From contig CABYPE010000003.1 in NCBI GenBank assembly GCA_902520685.1, positions 1 to 64,000 on the forward strand: a stretch of DNA of 64,000 bases. Direction: 5' to 3'. How positions within the stretch are numbered: position 1 is the stretch's first letter; the number at the start of each line of letters is the position of its first letter. The notes below the pieces were generated by a model. That model did not search any database and had not been told where the DNA came from. It worked only from the letters and a program-made list of their open reading frames with translations. Positions 27,108 to 36,163 of this stretch are shown piece after piece. This stretch comes from an uncultured Pelagibacteraceae bacterium. GTDB taxonomy: Bacteria > Pseudomonadota > Alphaproteobacteria > Pelagibacterales > Pelagibacteraceae. The position numbers and the translations under genes are program-made.

Positions 27108-28502
27108 ATGAATAAAGAAAATAAACTAGTTCCTGGATTACCTCCAGGATTTGAAGATCGTTGGGATAAAAAAATTCTTCTCAAAAAAAAGCTTTTAGAA
27201 GCTATTGAGAATAATTTTATAAAATTCGGAGCAGAAGCACTAGAAACTCCTTCGTTCGAAATTGCAGAAAATATTGGATCTTTTTTGGCAGAGGATGAAG
27301 CTAATCCTATGTCTGATGTATTCTCATTTAAGGATGGTGATAAGAATATAACTCTTCGTTATGATCTCTCAAGTCCTCTTGCAAGATTTTATGCTCAAAA
27401 CAACCAGGAACTTCCATCAATCTTCAAGCGATATCAAATTCAAAATGTATTCAGAAATGAAAAAGCTGGAAATGGTCGATACAGAGAATTTACGCAAGCA
27501 GATTTTGATATTGTTGGAAATGTTAATCCTGCACAAGCAAATGCAGAGCTTTGTTATTTAATATCGAGCACACTAGCAGATTGTGGATTAAAGAATGATC
27601 AATTTACCATCAATGTAAGCAATAGAAAAATAGTCCAAGGTCTGATTAATGAATTAAAAATTTCTAAAGAAAAACAAACTAAAGTCATTCGAGCTATTGA
27701 TAAACTCGATAAACCAGGATTCGGCCTTAAAGGAGTTGAAGATTTGCTCAAAAAGGAGAGAAAAGACAAAAGTGGTGCTATAACTAAAGGAGCTAATTTA
27801 TCAGATGATCAAGCAACACAAATATTAAATTTTTTAAAAATAAGAGATTTAAAAGAATTAAAAGAAACTTTAAAAAACCCTATATCTCAAGAGGGAATAA
27901 AAGAATTAGAAGATGTATTTGAAATTCTTGGATACGGATCAAATTTAAAGCAAGTTAAAACAAATTTTACTATAGTTAGGGGACTTGCTTATTATTCAGA
28001 TTTTATTGTTGAGACCAACTTAAATTTTAAAGTTACTAACAACAAAGGTAAAGAGATTGAGTTGGGCAGCATTTGTTCAGGAGGTTCATATGCCAAACTT
28101 ATTTCAAGATTTAGAGGGGTTGATGTTCCTGGGACAGGAATTAGTTTTGGAGTTGATCGATTACTATTTGCATTAATTCAGTTGAATCAAATTAAAGTAG
28201 AAGATCAAAAACCAGTTTTAGTTTGTGTAATGGATCAAAAATTTTTGAAGAATTATTATGAGATAGTCAATTTATTAAGAGAAAATAATATAAATGCTGA
28301 GGTATTTTTAAGTGTCAAAAAAAATCTAGGAAAACAACTTGAACTAGCGAATAAACGTGAGTTACCAATGGCGGTCATTTGTGGAGAAAATGAATTTAAA
28401 GATAATACAGTAACTATTAAAGATCTTAGAGGTGTTAAGGGTGAAAACAGCCAAATAATTCCAAAATCAAATTTGATAAATGAAATCAAAAAACTTATCT
28501 GA
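27108..28502 (+). CDS. hisS: Histidyl-tRNA synthetase (alphaproteobacterial divergent type)
   Basis: Class II synthetase of 464 residues from the ATG at 27108; an upstream in-frame ATG lies inside tRNA-His and is rejected. Motif 2 is seen as FRNEKAGNGRYREFTQADFD, differing from the canonical HisRS GRYRQFHQ form and resembling the divergent alphaproteobacterial enzymes. LRYDLSSPLARFYA, GLAYYSDFIVE and a GTGISFGVDRL motif 3 follow, then an anticodon-binding domain. There is no room for a Shine-Dalgarno between tRNA-His and the ATG. The gene overlaps hisZ by 23 bases. Confidence 0.94.
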   Translation: MNKENKLVPGLPPGFEDRWDKKILLKKKLLEAIENNFIKFGAEALETPSFEIAENIGSFLAEDEANPMSDVFSFKDGDKNITLRYDLSSPLARFYAQNNQELPSIFKRYQIQNVFRNEKAGNGRYREFTQADFDIVGNVNPAQANAELCYLISSTLADCGLKNDQFTINVSNRKIVQGLINELKISKEKQTKVIRAIDKLDKPGFGLKGVEDLLKKERKDKSGAITKGANLSDDQATQILNFLKIRDLKELKETLKNPISQEGIKELEDVFEILGYGSNLKQVKTNFTIVRGLAYYSDFIVETNLNFKVTNNKGKEIELGSICSGGSYAKLISRFRGVDVPGTGISFGVDRLLFALIQLNQIKVEDQKPVLVCVMDQKFLKNYYEIVNLLRENNINAEVFLSVKKNLGKQLELANKRELPMAVICGENEFKDNTVTIKDLRGVKGENSQIIPKSNLINEIKKLI

Positions 28503-29532
28503 AAAAATCCTTAGATCTGTAAAGTCTAAAGGATTTAAGTACATTCAATTACCTTCTGTAATTGAGACAAATCATATTGTACAAAGGTCAGGCGAGAACT
28601 TTAGAAAATTTATCTTTTCATTTACTGATCAAAATGGAAATGAGCTATGTTTGCGCCCTGACTTAACAATAGCCTCATGTCTCAGATATTTAGAAAATAA
28701 TTTCAAAGGAAAGGAAAAAATATTTTATAGTGGTCAGGCTTATAGAAAATCTCTAAATAAAAAAAATTCTATTATTAGAGATCAAATAGGATTTGAAATT
28801 ATTGGCTCAAAAAGCGAAAAAATTGACGATAAAGAAATAATAAATACATCTTTAAATTCTTTAAAAAAATTAAAATACTCTTCAGGAAAATTAACACTTG
28901 GAAATGTTGAAATTTTTAATCTTTTAATATCAAAATTAGATATTCCAAAAAGATGGAAGTTAAGACTATACAGACACTTTTGGAGAGAAGATTATTTTAG
29001 CGATTTATTAAAAAGATTAGAGTCAAATTCAGATGTAGATCCAACTATAGTTGAAATTGATAAGAAACGTTATCTGAAAATGCTAAAGGAGGATAAATCA
29101 TTAGTCATAGCCGGTAGATCTATCGAAGAAATCTTAAGTAGGTTTGATAATAAAATTAAAGATCCAAGACGTGCAAGTAAGGGGAAAAATGTATCTAAAA
29201 TTATTAAAGAGTTTTTAAAAATTAAATGTCCAATAAATAAAGCTGCTAAAGAACTAAATAGATTTTTTAAAAAAAACCAAATTAATTTGGTGGTAGATCA
29301 AAAATATTTTCCAATATCAAACAATAGAGTATCAAAACTAAATGTGATTTTTTCAACTTCTTTTGGACGACAACTTGAATATTACACAGGAATGGTTTTT
29401 AAAATTGATATTAAATCTAATAATAGAATTAAGAATATTATTAATGGTGGCAGATACGATCAATTAATTTTTGATCTAGGCTCTAAAACACAAGTCCCAG
29501 CAGTAGGAGCTGCCTTAAACTTAAATTATTAA
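28480..29532 (+). CDS. hisZ: ATP phosphoribosyltransferase regulatory subunit HisZ
   Basis: A 350-residue HisRS-like protein lacking the anticodon-binding domain: LRPDLTIASCLRYL and FYSGQAYRKS resemble class II motifs, and GRQLEYYTGMVFKI and NGGRYDQLI mark the HisZ family. HisZ pairs with short-form HisG to form the histidine-sensitive first enzyme of histidine synthesis. The short hisG follows after two bases, which confirms the assignment over a second synthetase. Confidence 0.92.
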   Translation: MKSKNLSEKILRSVKSKGFKYIQLPSVIETNHIVQRSGENFRKFIFSFTDQNGNELCLRPDLTIASCLRYLENNFKGKEKIFYSGQAYRKSLNKKNSIIRDQIGFEIIGSKSEKIDDKEIINTSLNSLKKLKYSSGKLTLGNVEIFNLLISKLDIPKRWKLRLYRHFWREDYFSDLLKRLESNSDVDPTIVEIDKKRYLKMLKEDKSLVIAGRSIEEILSRFDNKIKDPRRASKGKNVSKIIKEFLKIKCPINKAAKELNRFFKKNQINLVVDQKYFPISNNRVSKLNVIFSTSFGRQLEYYTGMVFKIDIKSNNRIKNIINGGRYDQLIFDLGSKTQVPAVGAALNLNY

Positions 29533-29534
29533 TC

Positions 29535-30221
29535 ATGAATGATATAATAAACATAGGAATTCCAAGTAAAGGTAGATTAAAAAAAGACATTTTAAAGATT
29601 TTTAAAAAGAAAAAATTAAATCTTATTTCAGAAAGAGGAGAGAGAGATTTAATTGGCTCAATCAAAAATAAAACAAATATAAAAATATTGTATTTACATG
29701 CTAGAGAAATTATAGAAAGACTAGGCGACAATTCTTTGGATATTGGTTTTTCAGGGCTTGATCTATTTAAAGAAAGTGAAATTAATATTCAAAAGAAAAT
29801 TAATGTAAATAAAAAGTTAAGTTTTGGAAAAGCTGATTTAGTTGTTGCTATCCCAGATCCTTGGATTGATGTTCAAACAGTAGCTGATCTTGAGGAAATA
29901 GCATTTGAATTTAGAGATAAAAAGAAAAAAAGATTAAGAGTTGCAACTAAATATCCTAATTTAACAAAAGAATTTTTATTTTCAAAAGGAGTCACCCAAT
30001 TTAGATTGGTTGAAAGTCTTGGGGCAACTGAAGCTTATCCTTTTACAGGATCAGCAGAATTAATTACTGATATCAGTTCTACTGGTGAAACATTAAAAGC
30101 TAATAATTTGAGAGTTTTAAAAGATGGCGAAATTCTCAAGTCTCAAGCATGCATTTTTACATCAAAGAAAAATTTAAAAAAAAAGGGATTAAAAAAATTA
30201 ATTAATTTACTTTCCAAATAA
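29535..30221 (+). CDS. hisG: ATP phosphoribosyltransferase, short form
   Basis: Condenses ATP and PRPP in the first step of histidine synthesis. The 228 residues lack the C-terminal regulatory domain, so HisZ is required. GIPSKGRLKKD at the N-terminus, DIGFSGLDL, RVATKYPNL and the PRPP-binding ESLGATEAYPFTGSAELITDI match the family. It closes the tRNA-His-hisS-hisZ-hisG block. Confidence 0.95.
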   Translation: MNDIINIGIPSKGRLKKDILKIFKKKKLNLISERGERDLIGSIKNKTNIKILYLHAREIIERLGDNSLDIGFSGLDLFKESEINIQKKINVNKKLSFGKADLVVAIPDPWIDVQTVADLEEIAFEFRDKKKKRLRVATKYPNLTKEFLFSKGVTQFRLVESLGATEAYPFTGSAELITDISSTGETLKANNLRVLKDGEILKSQACIFTSKKNLKKKGLKKLINLLSK

Positions 30222-30350
30222 TTTATCTTTAAAATAAATTAAAGTATTATTTTGATAATATCTAAATTTCTTAAAATTGCATAAACAGCCACTAAAGTTA
30301 CAACTATAAATATAATTTTCAAAATTAGATATAATTACATAAAAAACCCT

Positions 30351-30356
30351 TATAAT
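30351..30356 (+). promoter_or_regulatory. Possible -10 box before rmuC
   Basis: A perfect TATAAT lies 14 bases before the rmuC ATG, which would give a leader of about 8 bases. No TTGACA-like -35 is seen. The rest of the 149-base gap from 30222 holds nothing I can name. Confidence 0.35.
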
Positions 30357-30370
30357 ACACCTTACGAATC

Positions 30371-31462
30371 ATGGACACAATTTTATTAACAATATTGGTT
30401 TTATTACTATTAGTAACTATAGCAATTTTATATTTGAATATAAGATCCGAACCAAAGAGTAATAACAAAGAGTCTGAAGAAATAGCAAATTTAAATAACG
30501 AAATAGTTCGACTGAAAGATAGTTTAAATAATACAATAAATTCATCTCTAGGTTCAATGTCCACTTCATTTAATGCACTTTCAACTGGTGTTACTAAAGA
30601 CATGACTGAAGCTTTAACAAAAGTAGATGAAAAAGTTGGTAACTTTAATCAACAAGTACAACTACTAAATCAAAGCCAAGAGGGAATTACTAAAATTTTA
30701 GCTGGTGTGAAAAAATATGGAACACTAGCAGAGTATTCTTTGGATGCATTAATTAAAGACTTATTACCTGCATCTCAATTCATGACAAATGTTAAGATGA
30801 AAGAGGATACAAGTGAAAATGTAGAATTTGCAATTAAACTACAAGGTGATGTTTTAGTTCCGGTAGATTCTCATTTTCCAGTAGAAAAATTTAAGGCGAT
30901 CACAGATGCTCATGATTTAGACGATAAAAAAGCTGTTGCTGATGCGAGAACAAAATTAGCAAGTGCATTTAAGAATAAAGCAAAAAGTGTAATGGAAAAA
31001 TATATAGTTCCACCAAAAACGACAGATTTTGCAATAGTTTATGCTCCAACCGAGAGTCTTTATAAAGAATTAACCGAATATCAGGATCCAAGCACTAAAG
31101 AATTGTTAACCCAAGAATTAATGAAAAAATATAAAATAGTAATTTGTGGCCCTAATACACTTTCGGCCTATTTACAATCCTTACATATGGGTTTTCAATC
31201 ATTGAAAGTTCAAAAAGGAGCTACAGAAATATATAATCATCTTAAAACTATCACTACTAGATTTGGAAAACATTTTGATAATATAATTATATTAAGAAAA
31301 AAATTAGAAGAAGCAATGACAGTTGTTGATAAATTTGGAACTGATGCAAGATCAATTAGTAGAACTCTTGAAAATATAAAAGATCCCGAGCAGGTTGAGA
31401 AAGCTGTCCAAACAGAAAATGTAGAAAAATTTGTTGAAAGAAATAAACAGCTTAAAAATTAA
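30371..31462 (+). CDS. rmuC: RmuC-family DNA recombination protein
   Basis: The 363-residue protein has an N-terminal membrane anchor (residues 3-23), a coiled-coil-like part to about 110 (SNNKESEEIANLNNEIVRLKDS and on) and the RmuC nuclease-like domain, with LQGDVLVPVDSHFPVEKF and VICGPNTLSAYLQSL. RmuC limits recombination at inverted repeats and belongs to the restriction-endonuclease-like fold. At 363 residues it is shorter than the E. coli protein (about 475). It opens a three-gene nuclease cluster. Confidence 0.92.
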   Translation: MDTILLTILVLLLLVTIAILYLNIRSEPKSNNKESEEIANLNNEIVRLKDSLNNTINSSLGSMSTSFNALSTGVTKDMTEALTKVDEKVGNFNQQVQLLNQSQEGITKILAGVKKYGTLAEYSLDALIKDLLPASQFMTNVKMKEDTSENVEFAIKLQGDVLVPVDSHFPVEKFKAITDAHDLDDKKAVADARTKLASAFKNKAKSVMEKYIVPPKTTDFAIVYAPTESLYKELTEYQDPSTKELLTQELMKKYKIVICGPNTLSAYLQSLHMGFQSLKVQKGATEIYNHLKTITTRFGKHFDNIIILRKKLEEAMTVVDKFGTDARSISRTLENIKDPEQVEKAVQTENVEKFVERNKQLKN

Positions 31463-31499
31463 TTTCTTTTTTCCGATAATACCTATTATAAGAAATCAC

Positions 31500-32186
31500 A
31501 TGCAGTGGAATAATAAATATGTTTATCCTAAATCTACAAGGTCTATTTTACAAGGTTCAAGACATTACTCTGTAAATAATGAAAATCTTCCATCAGTTAC
31601 TACAATATTAAAAGCAACAGAATCTGAGGAAAAAAAAGTAAAATTAGCACAGTGGAGGGATAGAGTTGGGCATAAGCAAGCCGAAATTATTTCAAAAGAG
31701 GCAACAAGTCGTGGAAGTTCTATGCATGATTATTTAGAAAAATTTTTACTGGGAAAGTTGAATTTAAATTTACTTGGAGATAACTCACGCGAAAAAATGA
31801 TGGCAGAGCAAATAATAGAAAACGGATTGAGAGATAAATTAAATGAAATTTGGGGATGTGAAGCAACTTTGTACTATCCAGAAAAATATGCAGGTTCAGC
31901 AGATCTTATAGGTGTATATGAAAATCATCAGTCTATAATTGATTATAAACAAGGAAACAAAGAAAGAAGAGATGAATGGAATGAAGATTATTATTTACAG
32001 CTTGCTGCATATTCTTTAGCTCATGACAAAGTATATAGTTCAAATATAAATCAAGGTGTAATTCTTTTTTGCACTAAAGATAATGTATTTCAAAGATTCT
32101 TAATTGAAGGAGAGAGGCTAAAAGATTATCAAAATAAATTTTTAGAAAAAGTAGAACAATTCTATTCACAAAGGATGGCAAATTGA
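31500..32186 (+). CDS. PD-(D/E)XK exonuclease (MGME1/RecB-like)
   Basis: From the ATG at 31500 the product has 228 residues; an upstream in-frame start overlapping rmuC would add 23 hydrophobic residues. Catalytic signatures of the fold are clear: an N-terminal SRGSSMHDYLEKFL helix, AGSADLIGV with the first Asp, SIIDYKQG with the DxK pair, and YYLQLAAYSLAH with the conserved Gln-Tyr helix. This order matches phage-type exonucleases and mitochondrial MGME1, which trim single-stranded DNA ends. It precedes exonuclease I, overlapping it by 4 bases. Confidence 0.85.
   Translation: MQWNNKYVYPKSTRSILQGSRHYSVNNENLPSVTTILKATESEEKKVKLAQWRDRVGHKQAEIISKEATSRGSSMHDYLEKFLLGKLNLNLLGDNSREKMMAEQIIENGLRDKLNEIWGCEATLYYPEKYAGSADLIGVYENHQSIIDYKQGNKERRDEWNEDYYLQLAAYSLAHDKVYSSNINQGVILFCTKDNVFQRFLIEGERLKDYQNKFLEKVEQFYSQRMAN
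32171..32175 (+). promoter_or_regulatory. Shine-Dalgarno deciding the sbcB start
   Basis: AAGGA lies seven bases before a TTG at 32183, inside the end of the upstream nuclease gene. It supports TTG as the start of the exonuclease I gene. Confidence 0.55.
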
Positions 32187-33631
32187 ATTATGTAGTTTGG
32201 GATATCGAAACAGACTCAGCCCAACTTGATTGGGCTACTATGATTGAGATTGGAGCAATTTTACTAGACGAAAATTTTAATGAAAAAGAGAGATTTACAG
32301 CTAGATGTAGGATGCCTCAAGATCGAGTTCCGTCTGCAACTGCTTTATGTATAAATAAATCAAATGTTGATTTGATTACAAAAGGCAACTTGAGCCATTA
32401 CCAAATGATTGCTCAAGTAGAAAAAAAATTTCGTGAATGGTCACCAGCAACATTTATGGGATTCAGCTCGGTCGGGTTCGATGATGAAATTCTTAGGCGA
32501 GAGTTTTTTAAATCATTAAGAAAACCATATTTGATTAATACGGAGGGTAATTCAAGGCATGATGCATTAAACATGATCAAAGCAGCGTTTGCTATTGATC
32601 AAAATGTTCTTAAAACTGAGCTCAATCCCAAAGGAAATAAATCTATGAAATTAGAGTCGCTAGCAAGACTTAATGGCTTTGATTCCTCGGGGGCCCATGG
32701 AGCACTTTTCGACACTGAATTAACTGTAAAGGTTCTGGGTCTATTAAAGAATAAGCAAACAGACTTGTGGCATGAATATTTAAAAACTAAAAGTAAAGTT
32801 GTAGTTGAAAATCTAATCAAACAAGAAAAAATGTTAACAATTAATGAAAATTTCTTTGGTAAAAACTATTTATTTTTAGTTGCTCCATTACATCCAAATT
32901 CATGCATACATCCAATTTATAAATGGGGGCAAGTGGTAAATTTATCTGTGAATATTGAAGAACTTCAAAAACTTAACTATCAAGATTTAAAAAAAGAAAT
33001 GAAAAAATCACCTCGTTTTTATAAAACAATTAAATCAAATAAAGCTCCTATAATTTTAGATAAAAGTTTAGGTTTGAAAGTAGATCCGTACAAAAAAATT
33101 GGAATTAATTTGCTAAACAAAAGAGCAGAATTAATGAAATCAAATGAAAAATTTTCTCGAGATATATGTAATATTTTAAAAGAAGCAGCAGAAGAAAAAA
33201 TGGAAACAGCATCGCAAGAAGATGCTGAACCAGAGGAGACAATCTATTCTGGAGGTTTTGATACATTCAACAAAGACGTTCCATTATTTGAAAAATTTCA
33301 CTCTTCAAAATGGAAAGAGCGATTAGCTTTATTAGATAAGTTTAAAGATGACAGATTGGTAACCTTTGGTCATAGTCTGATATATAATGAGGCTCCAGAA
33401 ATTTTACCAAAAGAAATTCATAAAAAAATTAAAAGAAGAATTGCATCCAGAATACTTAGTACGAATAAAGAGAAATGGTGGACAGTTTCAGCTTTTTATT
33501 CAGAGTGTGATGAAATTAGAGAAAATGATGACAAAATGTTTTCATTTAAAACAGTAGACGAAAAGCTTAAATTCCTTGATGGAATTAATGATTATGTCAT
33601 GAATTTAGAGCAAAAATATTCTGATGCTTAG
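32183..33631 (+). CDS. sbcB: Exodeoxyribonuclease I
   Basis: A 3'-5' single-strand exonuclease of 482 residues. DEDD-family motifs are VWDIETD (Asp5/Glu7 region), FMGFSSVGFDDEILRREFF and HGALFDTEL near residue 170. The ExoI linker and C-terminal domain with PLFEKFHSSKWKERL and IKRRIASRIL follow. The start is TTG with a close Shine-Dalgarno; its TTGA overlaps the preceding stop. ExoI is best known from gammaproteobacteria, where it degrades 3' ends in mismatch repair and recombination. Confidence 0.93.
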   Translation: MNYVVWDIETDSAQLDWATMIEIGAILLDENFNEKERFTARCRMPQDRVPSATALCINKSNVDLITKGNLSHYQMIAQVEKKFREWSPATFMGFSSVGFDDEILRREFFKSLRKPYLINTEGNSRHDALNMIKAAFAIDQNVLKTELNPKGNKSMKLESLARLNGFDSSGAHGALFDTELTVKVLGLLKNKQTDLWHEYLKTKSKVVVENLIKQEKMLTINENFFGKNYLFLVAPLHPNSCIHPIYKWGQVVNLSVNIEELQKLNYQDLKKEMKKSPRFYKTIKSNKAPIILDKSLGLKVDPYKKIGINLLNKRAELMKSNEKFSRDICNILKEAAEEKMETASQEDAEPEETIYSGGFDTFNKDVPLFEKFHSSKWKERLALLDKFKDDRLVTFGHSLIYNEAPEILPKEIHKKIKRRIASRILSTNKEKWWTVSAFYSECDEIRENDDKMFSFKTVDEKLKFLDGINDYVMNLEQKYSDA

Positions 33632-33697
33632 TTAATAAATTCAAAAAAGATTGTTTTTGATCATTGAATATTAATCTGAATCAATTATATCCATTAT

Positions 33698-34015
33698 ATG
33701 CTTAAAGATTTCAAAGATGAAGATTTTGAAAATAAAATCAAAAATGAAGACGTATCAGTAATTCAATTTTCTGCTGCTTGGTGTGGTCCTTGTAAGGCTC
33801 TAAAACCTGTAATGGATAAATTATCAGATGAATATAAAGACAAAGCTGGTTTTTATTATGCAGATATAGAAGATGGTGGAATTAATACTGGAAGTGCTGC
33901 AGGCATTAGAGGCGTACCTACTGTAATTGTCTACAAAAAAGGTGTTGAAGTAGATAGAAAAGTAGGTGGTGTTCCCGAGGGACACATGAAGGAATTTTTA
34001 GAAAAAAATATCTAA
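33698..34015 (+). CDS. Thioredoxin
   Basis: The 105-residue thioredoxin-fold protein has the redox site WCGPCK (Cys29, Cys32), the buried Asp-type residue region FSAAWC, and cis-Pro in RGVPTVIVYKKG. It reduces protein disulfides in the cytoplasm. Upstream is a 66-base gap. Its TAA overlaps the TAG of convergent folC within CTAA. Confidence 0.93.
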   Translation: MLKDFKDEDFENKIKNEDVSVIQFSAAWCGPCKALKPVMDKLSDEYKDKAGFYYADIEDGGINTGSAAGIRGVPTVIVYKKGVEVDRKVGGVPEGHMKEFLEKNI

Positions 34016-35280
34016 TTTAAATTCAGTACTTCACCAGCAAGATACAAAGAACCTGTTATTAAGATTAAATCATTTTTTTTGACCGGAATTGACTTAATTG
34101 CTTCAAATATATTTTCTTTGTATTGAACATTTTCTAAGTCAATTAGCTTATTTTTTAAATCTCTTCCCCCAATTGAGTTTGGTTGATTTGGAATATCTAC
34201 TGTGGTCAAGGTCGCAATTTCTTTAAAGTAACTCATATATTCTTGATGATCTTTATTAGCCATCATTCCAAGAATGATATGTTTATTGCAATTTAAGCTC
34301 TCTAAGTAATCGTTTAGAACTTTTGCACCTAAAGGATTATGAGATCCATCTACTAATAATCTATTTTTTTTAACTAAATCTTTTAATTTTCCCTCTGTAA
34401 TTTCCTGCAGTCTCGCAATACTTTCAATTTTTGTGACTCCATTCTTAATATGTTCATCATTTATATTAATTTCTTTGACTAATCTTAGAGTTGCGATTGC
34501 TGTTGAAATATTTTCTAATTGAAATTGACCATTTACATTAGGCCTTGGAAGCTTAATTCCCCCAGACATATCTTCATAATAGAAGAAACTATTTTCACTA
34601 TCTGAATAATTATAATCTTCATTAAAGAATAATTTATTAGATCTATTATCTTTTATTGTTTTTTTAATTTGTTCTGAAATTTCATTTGAACTTTGTTTTG
34701 CAACAATAATATTAGAATTTTGTAATTTTGATGTTTTTTCAAAAATAATTTTCTCTATAGTTTGCTCTTTTTTTGGAAGCCAATCTAAATGATCTAAGCC
34801 TATTGATGTTACAACACTTGCTAGGTTTTGATTTAAAATATTAGTTGCATCAAATCTATGGAATAGTCCTGTCTCAATTAGATTAATATTATTAGGGTAT
34901 TCTGCTGATTTATAAAAATATGCAGCTGTTAAAATTTCAAAAAATGTGATTGGCTGATTATCATTAACTTTTTCAACTTGTTCTAAAAGATTAGATAATT
35001 CATTATCACTAAGCTCTTTGTTATTAAGTACAAACCGTTCATTAATTTTTTTAATATGTGGACTGGTATAAATATTACAATTAATTTTTGCTTCTTTTAG
35101 AATTGCATACATTGCCTGGATTGTTGAGTATTTACCATTAGTACCAACTACAGAAATTGCTTTAATTTTATCTTGTGGATTGTCTAATTTTTTACAAAGA
35201 TTTAATATTCGATCTAAGCTAAGATCAATTTCTTTAGGATGCAGCTTTTGTAAGCGACTGACTATTTTCTGGAGTTTCAT
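34012..35280 (-). CDS. folC: Folylpolyglutamate/dihydrofolate synthase
   Basis: Adds glutamate to dihydropteroate and folates. The 422 residues start with LQKLHPKEIDLSLDRI, typical of the family, and carry the P-loop at 46-53 and LLVDGSHNPLGAKVL in the C-terminal Mur-like domain. The P-loop reads GTNGKYST, with Tyr51 where the family has Gly (GTNGKGS). The start lies 47 bases inside accD, an unusually long same-strand overlap; the family-like N-terminus supports it. Confidence 0.92.
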   Translation of the reverse strand: MKLQKIVSRLQKLHPKEIDLSLDRILNLCKKLDNPQDKIKAISVVGTNGKYSTIQAMYAILKEAKINCNIYTSPHIKKINERFVLNNKELSDNELSNLLEQVEKVNDNQPITFFEILTAAYFYKSAEYPNNINLIETGLFHRFDATNILNQNLASVVTSIGLDHLDWLPKKEQTIEKIIFEKTSKLQNSNIIVAKQSSNEISEQIKKTIKDNRSNKLFFNEDYNYSDSENSFFYYEDMSGGIKLPRPNVNGQFQLENISTAIATLRLVKEININDEHIKNGVTKIESIARLQEITEGKLKDLVKKNRLLVDGSHNPLGAKVLNDYLESLNCNKHIILGMMANKDHQEYMSYFKEIATLTTVDIPNQPNSIGGRDLKNKLIDLENVQYKENIFEAIKSIPVKKNDLILITGSLYLAGEVLNLN

Positions 35281-36163
35281 TTTCTTCAGTGCTTATAACA
35301 GAATTTTTCTTTAACAATATTGATAATAAAGTTCCAATTTTTTCCGATAAATCTTTTCTCTCAACTATTAAATCAACAAATCCTGTTTTTTGCACATATT
35401 CACTTGTTTGAAAGTTTTCAGGTAGTTCTTCTTTGACTGTTCCTTGTATTACTCTTTTTCCTGCAAAGGCTATCAAAGATCCTGGTTCAGCTATATGAAT
35501 ATCACCTAACATTGCATAAGAAGCGGTTATTCCACCAGCAGTCGGATCAGTTATTAATACAAGATATGGTAAGTTATTATTCTTTAATTCATTAATAGCT
35601 AATGTTGTTCTAGTCATCTGAGATAGTGATATTAAACTTTCCATCATTCTCATTCCACCACCTGCACTTACACAAATAAATGGAGTTTGATTTTCTATAG
35701 CATGCTGAATTCCATATAAAAAAGCCTCACCTTCAGCCGAGGCCATTGATGCACCTAAAAAATCAAAGTCAGATGCAACAGCAGTTATCTTAATATTATT
35801 AATATTTCCACAAGCAACCATCATTCCACAATCAAGACCAGTTTTTTTACGAGCACTTTTTAATCTATCTTTATATGTTTTTGAGTCTGTCCACTCTAAA
35901 GGATCATCTTTAGGAATTGGTGTTTTAAAAACTTCGTAGTTATCTCTCCCAAAAAGAACATCAAATCTTTGATTAGGCTTAATTCTATGATGTTTATTAC
36001 AATCTGGACAAACCCATAAATTTTTTTCTAAATCTTTTTTTAAAATTGGGCCTTTACAACATGAGGTCCAGTCGCTTTTTGCTATTTCTTCTTTAGAGGC
36101 CCTTTTATGTATAGCAGTTTTTATTTTTTCACCTGCTTTAATTATTTTTGTAATCCAATTCAT
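35234..36163 (-). CDS. accD: Acetyl-CoA carboxylase carboxyltransferase subunit beta
   Basis: With AccA it transfers carboxyl from carboxybiotin to acetyl-CoA. The 309 residues include FICVSAGGGMRMMESLISLSQM, DPTAGGITASYAMLGDIHIAEPG and AGKRVIQGTVKE. The N-terminal zinc ribbon has CPDC as its second pair, but the first pair is adjacent Cys-Cys (WTSCCKG) in place of CxxC; alphaproteobacterial AccD ribbons vary here, so this may not affect function. accA lies 20 kb away. It overlaps trpA by 4 bases. Confidence 0.95.
   Translation of the reverse strand: MNWITKIIKAGEKIKTAIHKRASKEEIAKSDWTSCCKGPILKKDLEKNLWVCPDCNKHHRIKPNQRFDVLFGRDNYEVFKTPIPKDDPLEWTDSKTYKDRLKSARKKTGLDCGMMVACGNINNIKITAVASDFDFLGASMASAEGEAFLYGIQHAIENQTPFICVSAGGGMRMMESLISLSQMTRTTLAINELKNNNLPYLVLITDPTAGGITASYAMLGDIHIAEPGSLIAFAGKRVIQGTVKEELPENFQTSEYVQKTGFVDLIVERKDLSEKIGTLLSILLKKNSVISTEENETPENSQSLTKAAS

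Noticed and set aside
28480-29532. A second histidyl-tRNA synthetase
   Set aside because: Class II-like motifs are present, but the anticodon domain is missing and a short-form hisG follows, so it is hisZ.
30239-30322. A 27-codon minus-strand frame with TTG start encoding a hydrophobic peptide
   Set aside because: It looks like a membrane peptide, but has no ATG, no Shine-Dalgarno and no coupling to a neighbour; AT-rich DNA makes such frames by chance.
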